A stretch of 64,000 nucleotides of DNA from Papaver somniferum (lineage: Eukaryota > Streptophyta > Magnoliopsida > Ranunculales > Papaveraceae), in the NCBI RefSeq assembly GCF_003573695.1, contig NC_039362.1, forward strand, positions 173,423,690 to 173,487,689, written 5' to 3'. The notes beneath the pieces were generated by a model. The model did not search any database. It was not told the DNA's origin and worked only from the letters and a program-made list of their open reading frames with translations. Positions 44,630 to 56,725 of the stretch are shown here, piece after piece. The translations under genes were made by a program, and so were the position numbers. The stretch's first letter is position 1. Every line of letters starts with the position of its first letter.

Positions 44630-46092
44630 AATACCCCCAAACCTGAATTTTACTTGTCCTCAAGTAAAACAAAACTAAGGAAATCCTAACTATACCACTG
44701 TCGCTGGTTTCTCGAATGCATTTAGCGTATGCACTAAGCCTTTTAAACCACTAAGTGTCCCTAGTGGACGAGTGAAGTCTCGTGAAGGTTTGCTTAGAAC
44801 GTACCTACAAAGTTCTAGGTCAAAATATAAGCTCAGATTCCATCAAATGTGACATGTGCAAGTCAGTTTAAGCTCACAGCAAAATGGAGATGTCAATCTA
44901 GCTATCAAAGGCACAATCCTAGCACTGATAACAAAAAAAGACATGTGATAAGAGTGTAAAGTGTATCTACACATGTTTCTAGAATGACCTGAAGTTATGA
45001 CTACTAACCACCAAGAGATAGTTTTTAGGCTAAGAACCGAATTCTAAGCCAAGCTAGCTGTCCGGCTTTACGAGAATTGTGAATGTTCACCCAATGAGTT
45101 GGTGATATTTCAGTTTACCCGCGTTATACATCGATGGCTGCACCCTCCTTGCTTATTACAAGACTATTTACAACAAAAAAGATAACTCTTTACATGACTC
45201 TTATTTACATTGATTACTCTCTTTTATTTTTGGAACAAGAGAGAACTATTGTCTTTAACATGACAAAACATGGAATAAATAAATACTTGATTTTTTTTTT
45301 TTTTTTTTTTTTTTTTTCTGATTTTTTCTTTCTTTTTTTTTTTTTTTTTTTTTTTGGTAAGAAATAACTTTGATCTTTACAACATAGTGACACTTTTGAT
45401 ACATGAACAAAAAGAAAAACATAATTACATGACTCTTAGCAAGAGGTGGCCCTTATCGAATGCATCCGGTCAAATTCTATGGTTGCTTTTCTTAACGTAT
45501 CCTCCAACTTCTATCCCAGCCAACCAAAGAACAAGCTAGTCAAGTCTCATTCAGTATTCTAAAGTGATTGGCAATCTAACTTCCTATCAAACACCTTGAA
45601 GATCGAGGCTATACATGTATTGGTAGATCGTGCGCGTGCAAGTTTCTTATCACTATGTGAATTGTGCTAGAATCAGGGTGCCTAAATATCTAGACTAAGA
45701 CTCCTAATAATTACATATTTGCACAAGAGTCAACATTTCAAGGTAAATGAGCTCCATTTTATGTTTTTTTTTTTTTTTTTTTTTTTTTTTTTGGAATTTT
45801 TTAAATTTTTTCAAAAAGAGGGAGTTCTTGTTTTCAATTATGGCATATTATCAAAGTATCTACTCTATACCCCCAAACCTAAACTAAACATTGTCCTCAA
45901 TGTTTCAAAATATGGAAAGAATTAAAATGCAACATATGGAAAGGGACATGCTGAGTAGAGTAAAAGGAGAGAGAATACCCGATTTCGGCGAAAGCAGAAT
46001 TAAAACTCCGTTATTCAAGGCAAAAATCCAACATATTTCAGCCGAGATCATATTGGATTAGCAAAATATATACAAAAGGAACAAAAGGGTTT
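44630..46092 (-). other. 3' non-coding region of element G
   Basis: No gene. Module 2 at 44630-44668: plus-strand AATACCCCCAAACC, then the TTTTACTTG-TCCT-CAAGTAAAA hairpin. Module 1 near 45870-45908: CCCCCAAACC, then AAACATTG-TCCT-CAATGTTT. Long T tracts at 45291-45356 and 45763-45792. Confidence 0.65.
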
Positions 46093-47809
46093 TTAAGAAA
46101 TTTTATCTACTGGATTATATACAAAAAATTCACCATACACTAACAATCTAAAGAGTTGAGGATCAACCCAAAAGACAAAGTGTAGCGGTTTCAACAACTT
46201 CACACATGAAAGAAAAGCACGTGAAGCTGTGAAACCAAATGAGCTACCCCCAAACCTGGATTTTACAGAAGATATAATTTTGAAAACAAAATCGCGCAGT
46301 TTCGGGGGTTCATCATGCACAAGGTCTAGCTCGAAATGAACTTTGCTAGGGACGGGCAAACATGCTAATTCCAACTGTGGTTCCTCAAATGTATTATACA
46401 TAGAAGCAAAATAGTCCAAGAGGACTTGGGAAGCATACAGTTCCAAACCTAGGTTGGGCATTCTCAGAAAAATTGGTTTTACAATATTGGTACAAACCAA
46501 ATCTAGGTTGGGTGGAAGGCCAACAGATTGTGACTCATGTAGGAGAATAGGTGCGTCATTATTAATCAAATCAAAATCTCCTAAATCATCTACACATGTC
46601 ACATCATGCTCACAATCATCAATCAGTTTAGCAAGTTCACACCAGAATCATCAACATCATCAACAAATTATTCTCATGCATCGGCAAATCAGGAGAAATA
46701 TCACAATGTGACCTAGGTAGAGAATCAGACACATCAAATATATTTTCATGCATATTAGTGTCTACAGAAGATTCAACTATTCCTATGTCATGCTCATCTT
46801 CACAGAATAATTGTACGAATCCCATGTCAATGTCAAAATCATATGAATTACAATGAGTATTAGAAAAAACAACATTCATGAAGGTCGAGGGCGAGAAGCC
46901 ATATGTTTTTGAACCAACAGGTTCCACAATATTTTCATGTTCTTCTAACATATCATCATAATCATCATAATCATCATCATGGTAGCATGCATATTGGTCC
47001 TCATTAACAGTGGTGGTGTCATTAGTCGATTCATGTTCCTCTAAATTGGGTTCATATTCAACATTATTTACATGAATGGGACTAGACACTTCATTAGGGA
47101 CAACATACATTTCCTCATGAATTTCCTCCTTTTGTCGGTGAAGCAAAATCTGATCTAAATGTGCATGAATTCGTGTTGTAGATCTATCATAGTCTTGCTT
47201 ACAGAGTCTTAAAGCTTCTGTGGTGGAGTCTAAATTCATGGGGGTACAAAATTCTTCATGTTCAAATTGTGGTGAATGATACATGTGTGCATGGTCATTA
47301 GGGTTTACAAAATATTGATCGCAACCCTCAAAGGATTGATTATGATCCCAATGACTACCATTCTCACAATTTATGGGCATTTCATACATTGGATTTTCTC
47401 TAGATTGCCTAAAATTATGCAAAATATGACAATTCTCAACAGGGTGGTCTAAACTACCACATGCGGGACATGCATAGATTTCAGGTTGCCTAAGAAAATT
47501 AGATGTGAAAGATTCCTCATGTGATTGCATTTCTAAAGCTGTGATTCGAGCTTCTATTTGATCCATAAGTGATGATTGTGTGAGTGAGGCACTAGCAAAA
47601 TGTTCATTTTCACGTTGCGACGAATGATGCATGTATGAATAGTCATTAGGGTTCATGTATTGCGGCTCGGGACTTTGAAAATGTCCATAATAATTCCTAT
47701 GACTATTGACATCATGGTCCGTGGAAGGTTCATAACGTGGCACATTCCCATAAGCAAGTTCTCTAAGAGTTTTATTTCCATCCCCAGGAGCAGACCAAAA
47801 TCCAGACAT
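46093..47809 (-). pseudogene. Element G acidic Gag-like ORF with zinc knuckle
   Basis: ATG at 47809 (MSGFWSAPGDGNKTLREL). The 390-codon first part has Tyr/His/Asn-rich repeats (PQYMNPNDYSYMHHSSQ, DQYFVNPNDHAHMYHSPQ), a CX2CX4HX4C zinc knuckle CPACGSLDHPVENC (near 47470-47430) and a very acidic middle. After a frameshift around 46603-46637 it continues with LPNLDLVCTNIV, PNLGLELYASQVLLDYFAS and FVFWVDPQLFRLLVYGEF to 46093. The two C-terminal motifs match A, B, C and F. The zinc knuckle supports an RNA-binding, Gag-like role. Confidence 0.75.
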
Positions 47810-48649
47810 GATTGGCTCAAAAGCTAAGTAACTATGTTACAAAGCCCAAAATTTGGTTTTTTAAAGGGTTTGGATTTTTGGGAAAAATTTGGTTTTGGTG
47901 GGATATATTTGAAAATTTGGTTTTGAAATGGGAGCAAAGTAGAAATTTTTTTTTTTTTTTTTTTTTTTTTATGAACTTAGCCTAGCATAAATTATCACCC
48001 CACAAAAGAAAATAAAAACAACAATAAATAATTACAAGCCCATAAAAGAAAAATAAAAGAAAATAAAAGAAAAAGAAAATAAAAATAAAAATAAAAATAA
48101 TTATTACAAGCCCAAATAAAAAAAATTAAAGAACAACAAAAATTATTACAAGCCCACAAATTAAAAATGGAAGCCCACAGGTTGGGTTCTCTTAATAGGT
48201 TTAGGCTTACCTATAAAGCACAGCCCAGCTGTTCGGTTTGGTTGCAAAAGCCCAGTTGGGCTTTGGATCGTCCTAAGCCTTGGCTTTTCTATGGCCCAGT
48301 TGGGCTTTGGTTCAACTTCTTCACCTTCTGCAGCTTACAGCCCAGTTGGGCTTTGGGTCTTCCTAAATTTTTTTTGTTGGAGAGGCCCAGTTGGGCTTTG
48401 GCTCTCAGTAACAAGCTCAGACCAGCAGGCAGCAGCAGCAGCAGGACCAGGAGCAGCAGAGGTTGCAGCAGACTTGGCCTGGCACCAGCAGGAGCACAAG
48501 TTCTAGCAACAATAGTGCAGCACCAGCTCCACAGCAGCAGTTCAGGCTAGCAGCACAGCTCAACAACAGCAACAGGCAGTTTGCAGGCTTGTTTATCAGC
48601 AACACCACAAAAGAAAATCAGCAAAGGAAATCAGCAGATGGCAGCACCA
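47810..48649 (-). other. Leader of element G with repeated palindrome and CAG-rich tract
   Basis: GCCCAGTTGGGC occurs at 48250-48261, 48294-48305, 48340-48351 and 48385-48396, each within AGCCCAGTTGGGCTTTGG or a close variant. 48425-48600 is CAG-rich. 47880-48170 is A/T-rich simple sequence. No gene recognised. Confidence 0.75.
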
Positions 48650-48668
48650 CTCCCCGGCAGCGGCGCCA
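48650..48668 (-). other. Primer binding site of element G (tRNA-Asp type)
   Basis: On the minus strand TGGCGCCGCTGCCGGGGAG. This matches the common plant tRNA-Asp primer site except for one base (C in place of T at position 9). Confidence 0.8.
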
Positions 48669-48674
48669 AAAACT

Positions 48675-50677
48675 TGGTGTGACAAGCAAAGACACACAAT
48701 ACACTTGCAAGTATACAAGGCCAAGCTTTATAGTATAGGGGTGAGTAGGGGTTAGTCCACAGGGAGTGGGAGCATACAAGAAGTTTTCCTAAGCTAGCAA
48801 ATGATGTAAAACAAGATACAAGATCACAATGTTATAGTGGCAGTGAAACAAAGAGGGCAAATGGCATGAACCAAGGCTGTGAGCCAAGGGCAGGGGAGAC
48901 AGTGAAGTAAAAAAAAAAGAAGGAAAAACAAGCAAAGCCAAGGCAATGGCTTTAGGCATTCATCTAGAGTGGGAAGAGAACTAGCTTGCTCATTGTCACT
49001 AGTGAGCACTAGTTTCTCCCCACTACTCAATCAACACAATGCACTGAGATTTCTAGCCTAACATTCCACTAAACTAACATTACATGGAACACCAACATTT
49101 AACAGGAACAACACATATTAACAAGACATATGTAAACAACATTTAACATTAACAGGAACATATGTAAACAACATTTAACATTAACAGGAACATCACACAT
49201 TGAACAGGATCAACACAACATGTAAACTACTAAACAGGGAATGAAAATTGCAAAACAAGAAACAAAAATTGAGGCAAAAATTGAAACAATGAAACTGAAA
49301 TTAAAACTAACCTAAGCATGGAACTAGAAATTACCAAACATTAAAATTAAACTAACATAAACCTAATTGCACTAACAGTTGAACATTAAATCAAAATTAA
49401 ACTTGCTAAACATAAAATTAAAACTAAACTGAACTATTGAAATTAAAATTGACATTAAAACAAACTTAATTGTAACTGAAATAGAAATTGAACTTGAGAT
49501 TGAATTAAAATAAGAACCCTAAAATTTTAACAGTTGAAATTTAAATTGGAATTAAACCTGAAATTAAACCTAATTGGTAACTTGGCTAGTCCAAGAACAC
49601 CCCTCACACGTTCTACAAACCCTCCTATTTATACCCTAAATCCCCAAATCAGGGTTCATGGTCCTTCCCCAAAAACAGTCGAAATTAGGGTTTTTGTTTT
49701 TACCTAACTTGATTGGACAATCCGAGCCCATGCCTTCTTCCTTGCTTCCTTGCTTTTCTCCATGCCGTTTCTCTACCACATCTATCAAACACGTTCTCAA
49801 CTTAGAACCCTAAAAGTAGGGTAAGTCAGAGAAAGGGGTTGGTAGAAGTTGGAGAGGAAAAATATCGTCTAGGGTAGGTGGAGAAGGTGGTACAATTGCA
49901 GGTGAAAGAGGTGGTTGCAGACAGTGGAGTTGGTGGTGGTGGTTCGGCAGTTGCAGGTGAAGGAGAAGGTGGTGCGGGTGGAAGGAAAGAGAAGAGGGGA
50001 ATGAAGATGATTAGGGTTTCTTCAATTTTTGCTAATATACCCTAGGGTTGTTTTGGTGTGAGGTGAGATCATCTGAAGTTGATGAGCAGCGAGGAGATCC
50101 GTTGGATAATCAGTTACTAATTGAATCGAACGGCAAGATGTAAACAAGCTCTGTGAGACCGTTGGATTAGGTGATACAACGAAGTTGACGGCTCCAGATG
50201 GGGTTAGGTGCTTTAGTGTAAGGCGGAGATATCAAACTTTGATGAACCGCAAGGGAGCAACCGTTGGATTCAATACCATCTAATCGGAAGGCTTGGAATT
50301 TCAGCGCTGTGGTGCTTGGCAGAGACTTCAGATTTTGATGCTCTATGAAGGAGCGACCGTCGGATGCTTCTGAGAACTGATCTGATGGCTGAGAACGGAG
50401 GCGTTTTTGTGTGTAGAAAATGAGGTTGTGCGCACCATTCTTCGCGGCTTCCTTGCATGATTTCTCCCGGCTTTTCACTACTTTTCTGCTCTTTTCGCTC
50501 CGCGACTCATCCGAACTTTATTTATTACCTAAAAATGCAAAATTAATTAATAAAAATATTTATTCTTGAAAACAATGAAAATACAGAATATGGGATAAAA
50601 TGTAGAATTAATGCATAAAAGATGAGTTAAAATGCCAACAAAAAGGGATAAATATATACAATATTTGGCACTCATCA
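48675..50677 (-). repeat. 5' LTR of element G
   Basis: 2,003 bp, nearly identical to 42625-44629. Small ORFs at 50167-50478 recur in the other LTR and are not called as genes. Confidence 0.92.
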
Positions 50678-50682
50678 ACCAA

Positions 50683-51072
50683 CCCTGTTTTGCGTCAATA
50701 GAGTAATCCCAATCCAAAATACGAGCTAACTACGACTAAAACTCGTGCAAACCAAATCCAGGGAATTATGTTTTTCTTTCCCTCCAGAAACAGATTCAAA
50801 AATGAAGAAGGAGATGGTAAGCCCTTAACCAGAGATGGGATGTGAATAGTAGGTGTCCAACTGAGGTGCCTCTTATAAATTGAGGTGCCCCTTATCCAAG
50901 ATAGGAGCCCGCTTAGCAAATGCCCTTCGGGGTGCCTTTAACAACTTTTCGAGATGATTTTTCCAAAAATGTTTACTGCTCAAAAATACCTACAAACAAG
51001 TTTATTAGTGATAAAATGAGTCCCAACTAATGTATTTGTGGGTTAAAATGCGTCACACTTGCGTGCTCATCA
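50683..51072 (-). repeat. Element F LTR1, right part
   Basis: Continues LTR1 after element G and ends GCGTGCTCATCA, matching the ends of LTR2 and LTR3. Confidence 0.85.
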
Positions 51073-51122
51073 AATTTCCCCACACTTACATTTTGCTAGT
51101 CCTCGAGCAAAACAGAAAATTT

Positions 51123-51361
51123 ACCCGCTACACAACTGGTCATATAGTAAGAGAGAAAGAGAGACCCGCTACACAGCTGGTCATAAAATAATAACATAAC
51201 AAAAGAAAAGGCCCGCTCTACGGCTGGTCAATTTTTTTTTTTAAGACCCGCTACACAGCTGGTCATAAATATAATAACAGAACAAAAGAAAAGACCCGCT
51301 CCACAGCTGGTCAATTTTTTTTTAAAATATTTTTTTTAAGACACGCTACACAGCTGGTCAT
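51123..51361. repeat. Six copies of a 21-bp motif in F internal region 1
   Basis: GACCCGCTACACAGCTGGTCA or variants begin at about 51123, 51163, 51210, 51245, 51293 and 51340. Each has GACC/GGTC ends able to pair and a central CAGCTG. The second internal region repeats the set at about 54194-54432. Confidence 0.85.
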
Positions 51362-51549
51362 AACATCCAAGAAAATTCCTGAAAAATAAAACGTTAACCA
51401 CTCCCCCACACTTAAACATTACATTGTCCTCAATGTAATTGAGTCATCCAATGCAAAACTTAAGATGGGAAATCCATAAGATGCAAAAAAAAAACAAAAA
51501 AACAAAAAAATACACCTACCTGGAACGTACAAAAAGGATCCTCATGAAC

Positions 51550-52271
51550 TTATAACCTGAAAACTTGGGGATCGACCCAAAATACAATATTTACAAACGA
51601 CGGCTTCACACTTATGTCATGAAAACGCGGAGACGTTGAAACTATCAGAAACCAAGATTTACCCCTAAACCAAGTTTTTACTGCACAAGGAAGTGCGTAA
51701 AGAACAAAATATGGGGATTCTATTGAGACTGGGGAATTATCAATCGACTCATGCACTGTATCAGAAATAGGCAAATCCTCTGGTGCTTAGATGCAAAGTA
51801 CTCCAATAAAATTTTAGAAGCACACAATTCTAACCCTAAATTAGGTAATCTTTGGAAGTCTAGGGGTCTAGAAACAACCTGTAAGTCGGGTGAATGATTT
51901 TGCGAGATAGATTCATCTAAAGATATAAGGAAATCCTCTCCACAATCATCCATAGGGTCATCTAGATATTCAGTATGGGACAGAGAGTCACTACATGATT
52001 CATCATCATCATCAGCAAATAATCTTTGACATTCAAGAACTCTCAATCTTTGTTCCAAACTAGGTGGTGTGTGTTTATAATACTTCTCGTATACCTCTAA
52101 AGGATATTCTTCACTTACCACATGTGGAACAAAAACTCCATACCGTTTCCTATGCATGTATTCACCAAGCGTCATCGCAGATGAGGTTTGCTGATAATTT
52201 GAATTTCTACGCATATATTCCGCCAGTGTCATCGTAGATGACGTCTCCTCAGAAGAAGTCATCATCCTCAA
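51550..52271 (-). pseudogene. Element F acidic ORF, copy 1
   Basis: ATG at 52271 (MRMMTSSEETSSTMTLAEYM). A duplicated SS(T/A)MTL(A/G)EYM(R/H)R segment opens the protein. An acidic stretch FADDDDESCSDSLSH follows, then LPNLGLELCASKILLEYFASK. A frameshift near 51775 leads into PYFVLYALPCAVKTWF and FWVDPQVFRL at the end. It is shorter than the A/B/C protein but keeps both C-terminal motifs. No enzyme motif. Second copy at 54687-55345. Confidence 0.7.
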
Positions 52272-52390
52272 AAAGTCCCTGAAAACAAATACAAAAAGAA
52301 ACGCATAAAAAGGGAAAAAAGAAAATCTAAAATAAAATTAAAATATTGTACAAAATAAAAAAAATAAACCAAAATTAATCTAAAACAAAT

Positions 52391-52408
52391 CCGCGTCGGC
52401 GGCGCCAA
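52391..52408 (-). other. Primer binding site of element F, copy 1
   Basis: On the minus strand TGGCGCCGCCGACGCGGA, the same as in B and C. In copy 2 the site (near 55467-55478) is damaged by the deletion that also removes the start of LTR3. Confidence 0.75.
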
Positions 52409-52410
52409 AA

Positions 52411-54143
52411 TGATTAATATTTTTGATTGTCGTTGTATTTTTAGTAAATAGGATTCGAACTCTAAGACTTGTTGAGATTAATTTTAAAGGAATAAAAGCG
52501 AGAGTCATAGGGATTAGGATTCCACCGAATTCATATCAATAGGTTCAATTATTCATTCTCAACAATTATCGCTCAATACAACAACATCGACTCTTATTGT
52601 TGCCAAGGTAGATTCTCCAAACATTAGTTATAAATCGTAAGCATGGGACATCAAATATCTAAGCAAGCATGACCCATCTAATAAAATAATATCTAATTTT
52701 TTCAAATCATAATTGTATTTTAATTAAGTGAAAAAGTCAAATAAAGAATACAATAATTTTACCCAAGTATGAAATTCGGCTTCTTCCGTCGTCTCGGTGA
52801 TGGGGTTTAGCTCTACATGGTGAAAACACTCTCAAAATAATATTTCATTGCTCAAATAGTGTTTACAAAGAAGAGAAAAAGAGAAAATCAATTAAAACAG
52901 GGAATCACAACGTTTATAAGTGTTGGAAACCCACTGACACAAAGAATAACGGAAAACTGTCGTAGTGGACAGTCTTATTTCTTAAGCGTAAACGACAGTT
53001 TTTTTACGACTGTCTTTGCAAGTCTGTTCTTCGTTCTTCACTATTTTTCTGCTGCTGCTGCAGATTTCTCTACAGCAATTCTCTCGACTCTGTAGCCTCC
53101 CCAATCACTCCATATCCTTATCCGATGTCAGGAAACTCTATTTATACTCACAGGACTTCATAATCTTCGTAATTACTCCACCATATCCCGCAATAACTTT
53201 CATTATTCTTCATGGGAATAGTTCCCTTTTTTTATCTCATTCTGACGTCTGTTGGCAGCCTACACACTCCAAACACAAATCTACACGTATCTTGTTTGAG
53301 TTTGACTAATTGCAAGCACGAAATCTTCCAGAAATATCTTAACTGAACTGAAGAATACTCGATATATCTTCGTGTCCTGTTTTTCTTCCAACTCCACGTA
53401 ACTTCCCTTTTTCTTCTCCTGCACGCGCCTACAGCAGTTCAACTCTATCAAAACACGTCATACAATTTCAGCAGAGACACATGCCAACTCCCCAACTACG
53501 GCTCATACATTCCTGAAATAACCGAGAAAATATCTTCCCTGTTTTATCTCATCCTTGTCTCGTGAAAACATTCCTTTTACGTGTTATTCTTCGACTGAAA
53601 CTCTCCAAACAGGATCCCCACACGTTCTAAATGATGTAAAACACTTTGTAACACATGAAATCCTTGATTATAGCAGATGAAATCCCGAGTATTCTTCACG
53701 AAGATAATATTGTTTGTATTCTTAAATTGGTGAAAATATCCTTCCTTTCTTGGATCAAACTTCATTACCAACCCTGTTTTGCGTCAATAGAATAATCCCA
53801 ATCCAAAATACGAGCTAACTACGACTAAAACTCGTGCAAACCAAAATCCAGGGAATTATGTTTTTCTTTCCCGCCAAAAACAGATTCAAAAATGAAGAAG
53901 GAGATGGTAAGCCCTTAATCAGAGATGGGATGTGAATAGTAGGTGTCCAACTGAGGTTCCCCTTATCCAAGGTAGGAGTCCGCTTAGGAAATGCCCTTCG
54001 GGGTGCCTTTAACAACTTTTCGAGCTGATTTTTCCAAAAATGTTTATTGCTCAAAAATACCTACAAAAAAGTTTATTAGTGATAAAATGAGTCCCAACTA
54101 ATGTATATATGGGTGAAAATGCGTCACACTTGCGTGCTCATCA
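52411..54143 (-). repeat. Element F LTR2 (shared by both units)
   Basis: Complete, 1,733 bp, from TGATTAATATT to GCGTGCTCATCA. It serves as 5' LTR of the left unit and 3' LTR of the right unit. Confidence 0.88.
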
Positions 54144-54686
54144 AATTCCCCCATACTTACATTTTGCTAGTCCTCGAGCAAAACAGAAAATTGACCCGCT
54201 ACACAACTGGTCATATAGTAAGAGAGAAAGAGAGATCCGCTACACAGCTGGTCATAAAATAATAACATAACAAAAGAAAAGACCCGCTCCACGGCTGGTC
54301 AATTTTTTTTTTAAGACCCGCTACACAGCTGGTCATAAAATAATAACAGAACAAAAGAAAAGACCCGCTCCACAACCGGTCAATTTATTTTTTTTAATAT
54401 TTTTTTTAAGACCCGCTACACAGCTGGTCATAACATCCAAGAAAATTCCTGAAAAAGAAAAATAAAACGTTAACCACTCCCCCACACTTAAACATTACAT
54501 TGTCCTCAATGTAATTGAGTCATCCAATGCAAAACTTAAGATGGAAAATCCATAAGATGCAAAAAAAAAAAAAATTAAAAAAAAAATACACCTACTGGAA
54601 CGTACAAAAAGGATCCCCATGAACTAATAACCTGAAAACTTTGGGAGCGACCCAAAATACAATATTTACAAACGACGGCTTCACAC

Positions 54687-55345
54687 TTATGTCATGAAAC
54701 GCGGAGACGCTGAAACTATCCGAAACCAAGATTTACCCCTAAACCAAGTTTTTACTGCACAAGGAAGTGCGTGAAGAACAAAATATGGGAATTCTATTGA
54801 GACTGTGGAATTATCAATCGACTCATGCACTATATCAGAAATAGGCAAATCCTCTGGGTACTTAGATGCAAAGTACTCCAATAAAATTTTAGAAGCACAC
54901 AATTCTAACCCTAAATTAGGTAATTTTTGGAAGTCTAGGGGTCTAGAAACAACTGTAAGTCGGGTGAATGCTTTTGCGAGATAGATTCATCTAAAGAATT
55001 AAGGAAATCCTCTGCACAATCATCCACAGGGTCATCTATATATTCAGTATGGGACAGAGAGTCACTACATGATTCATCATCATCATCAGCAAATAATCTT
55101 TGACATTCAAGAACTCTCAATTTTTGTTCCAAACTAGGTGGTGTGTGTTTATAATACTTCTCGTATACCTCTAAAGGAGATTCTTCACTTACCACATGTG
55201 GATCAAAAACTCCATACCGTTGCCTATGCATGTATTCACCAAGCGTCATCGCAGATGAGGTTTGCTGATAATTTGAATTTCTACGCTTATATTCCGCCAG
55301 CGTCATCGTAGATGACGTCTCCTCAGAAGAAGTCATCATCCTCAA
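54687..55345 (-). pseudogene. Element F acidic ORF, copy 2
   Basis: Near-identical to 51550-52271, starting MRMMTSSEETSSTMTLAEYK at 55345. It has its own frameshift near 54940 and substitutions (for example Met to Lys in the first repeat). The LGLELCASKILLEYFASKYPED block is kept, from 54902 downward. The end is degraded near 54690. Confidence 0.68.
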
Positions 55346-55478
55346 AAAGTCCCTGAAAAAAAATACAAAAATAAACGCATAAAAAGGAAAAAAAAAAATC
55401 TAAAATGAAATTAAAATATTGTACAAAATAAAAAAAATAAACCTAAAAATTAATCTAAAAACAAATCCGCATCGGCGG

Positions 55479-56725
55479 CTTGTTGAGATTAATTTCAAAT
55501 GAATTAAAGCGAGAGTTATACGGATTAGGATTCCACCGAATTCATATCAATAGGTTCAATTATTCATTCCAAGTCTGTTCTTCGTTCTTCACTGTTTTTC
55601 TGCTGTTGCAGATTTCTCTGCAGCAATTCTCTCGATTCTGTAGCCTCCCCAATCACTCCATATCATTCTCTGATGTCAGGAAACTCTATTTATACTCACA
55701 GGACTTCATAATCTTCGTAATTACTCCACCATATCCCGTAATAACTTTCATTATTCTTCACGGGAATAATTCCCTTTTTTTATCTCATTCTCACGTCTTT
55801 TGGCAGCCTACACACTCCAAACACAAATCTGCACGTATCTTGTTTGAGTTTGACTAATCGCAAGCACGAAATCTTCCAGAAATATCTTAACTGAACTGAA
55901 GAATACTCGATATATCTTCGTGTCCTGTTTTTCTTCCAACTCCACGTAGCTTCCCTTTTTCTTCTCCTGCAGGCGTCTACAGCAGTTCAACTCTATCAAA
56001 ACACGTCATACAATTTCAGCAGAGTTCAAACTCTCCAGAGACACACGCCAACTCCCCAACTATGGCTCATACATTCCGGAAATAACCGAGAAAATATCTT
56101 CCATGTTTTATCTCATCCTTGTCTCGTGAAAACATTCCTTTTACGTGTTATTCTTCGACTGAAACTCTTCAAATAGGATCCCCACACGTTCTAGATGATG
56201 TAAAACACTTTCTAGCACATGAAATCCTTGATTATAGCAGATGAAATCCCGAGTATTCTTCACGAAGATAATATTGCCTGTTTTCTTAAATCAGTGAAAA
56301 TATCCTTCCTTTCTTGGATCAAACTTCATTACCAACCCTATTTTGCGTCAATAGAGTAATCCCAATCCAAAATACGAGCTAACTGCGACTAAAACTCGTG
56401 CAAACCAAATCCAGGGAATTATGTTTTTCTTTCCCGCCAAAAACAGATTCAAAAATGAAGAAGGAGATGGTAAGCCCTTAACCAGAGATGGGATGTGAAT
56501 AGTAGGTGTCCAACTGAGGTGCCCCTTATAAATTGAGGTGCCCCTTATCCAAGGTAGGAGTCCGCTTAGCAAATGCCCTTCGGGGTGCCTTTAACAACTT
56601 TTCGAGCTGATTTTTCCAAAAATGTTTATTGATCAAAAATACCTACAAACAAGTTTATTAGTGATAAAATGAGTCCCAGCTAATGTATTTATGGGTGAAA
56701 ACGCGCCATACTTGCGTGCTCATCA
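55479..56725 (-). repeat. Element F LTR3 with two deletions
   Basis: The start lacks some 60 bp that span the primer site and LTR edge (joined at GGCGG|CTTGTTGAG). A second deletion of about 460 bp lies at 55569. The outer end GCTCATCA is followed by CTGAA. Confidence 0.82.

Larger units (their letters stand above)
42625..50677 (-). mobile_element. Element G: non-autonomous LTR retrotransposon nested in F LTR1
   Basis: Target duplication ACCAA (42620-42624, 50678-50682). The LTRs are 42625-44629 and 48675-50677. They differ only by a few substitutions and homopolymer lengths, so it is a recent insertion. Minus-strand internal region: tRNA-Asp-like primer site, leader with four palindromes, one acidic ORF with a zinc knuckle, and two hairpin-purine modules. 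No protease, reverse transcriptase or integrase is seen. Confidence 0.92.
41264..56725 (-). mobile_element. Element F: tandem array LTR-internal-LTR-internal-LTR
   Basis: One target duplication, CTGAA, flanks the whole array (41259-41263 and 56726-56730). LTR1 is 41264-42624 plus 50683-51072 (split by G), LTR2 is 52411-54143, and LTR3 is about 55479-56725 with two deletions. The two internal regions (51073-52410 and 54144-55478) are near copies of about 1.34 kb, each with one short acidic ORF and no pol. A single duplication around three LTRs points to unequal LTR recombination after one insertion. Confidence 0.85.

Noticed and set aside
45134..45367. ORF ending in a run of Phe
   Set aside because: Made by a long T tract; low complexity.
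51123..51361. CRISPR-like array
   Set aside because: Repeats of 21 bp are imperfect, spacers are A/T-rich and unequal, and the context is a plant LTR element.
52411..56725. The right F unit as an independent second insertion
   Set aside because: No second target duplication exists at LTR2, and the only duplication (CTGAA) encloses all three LTRs.
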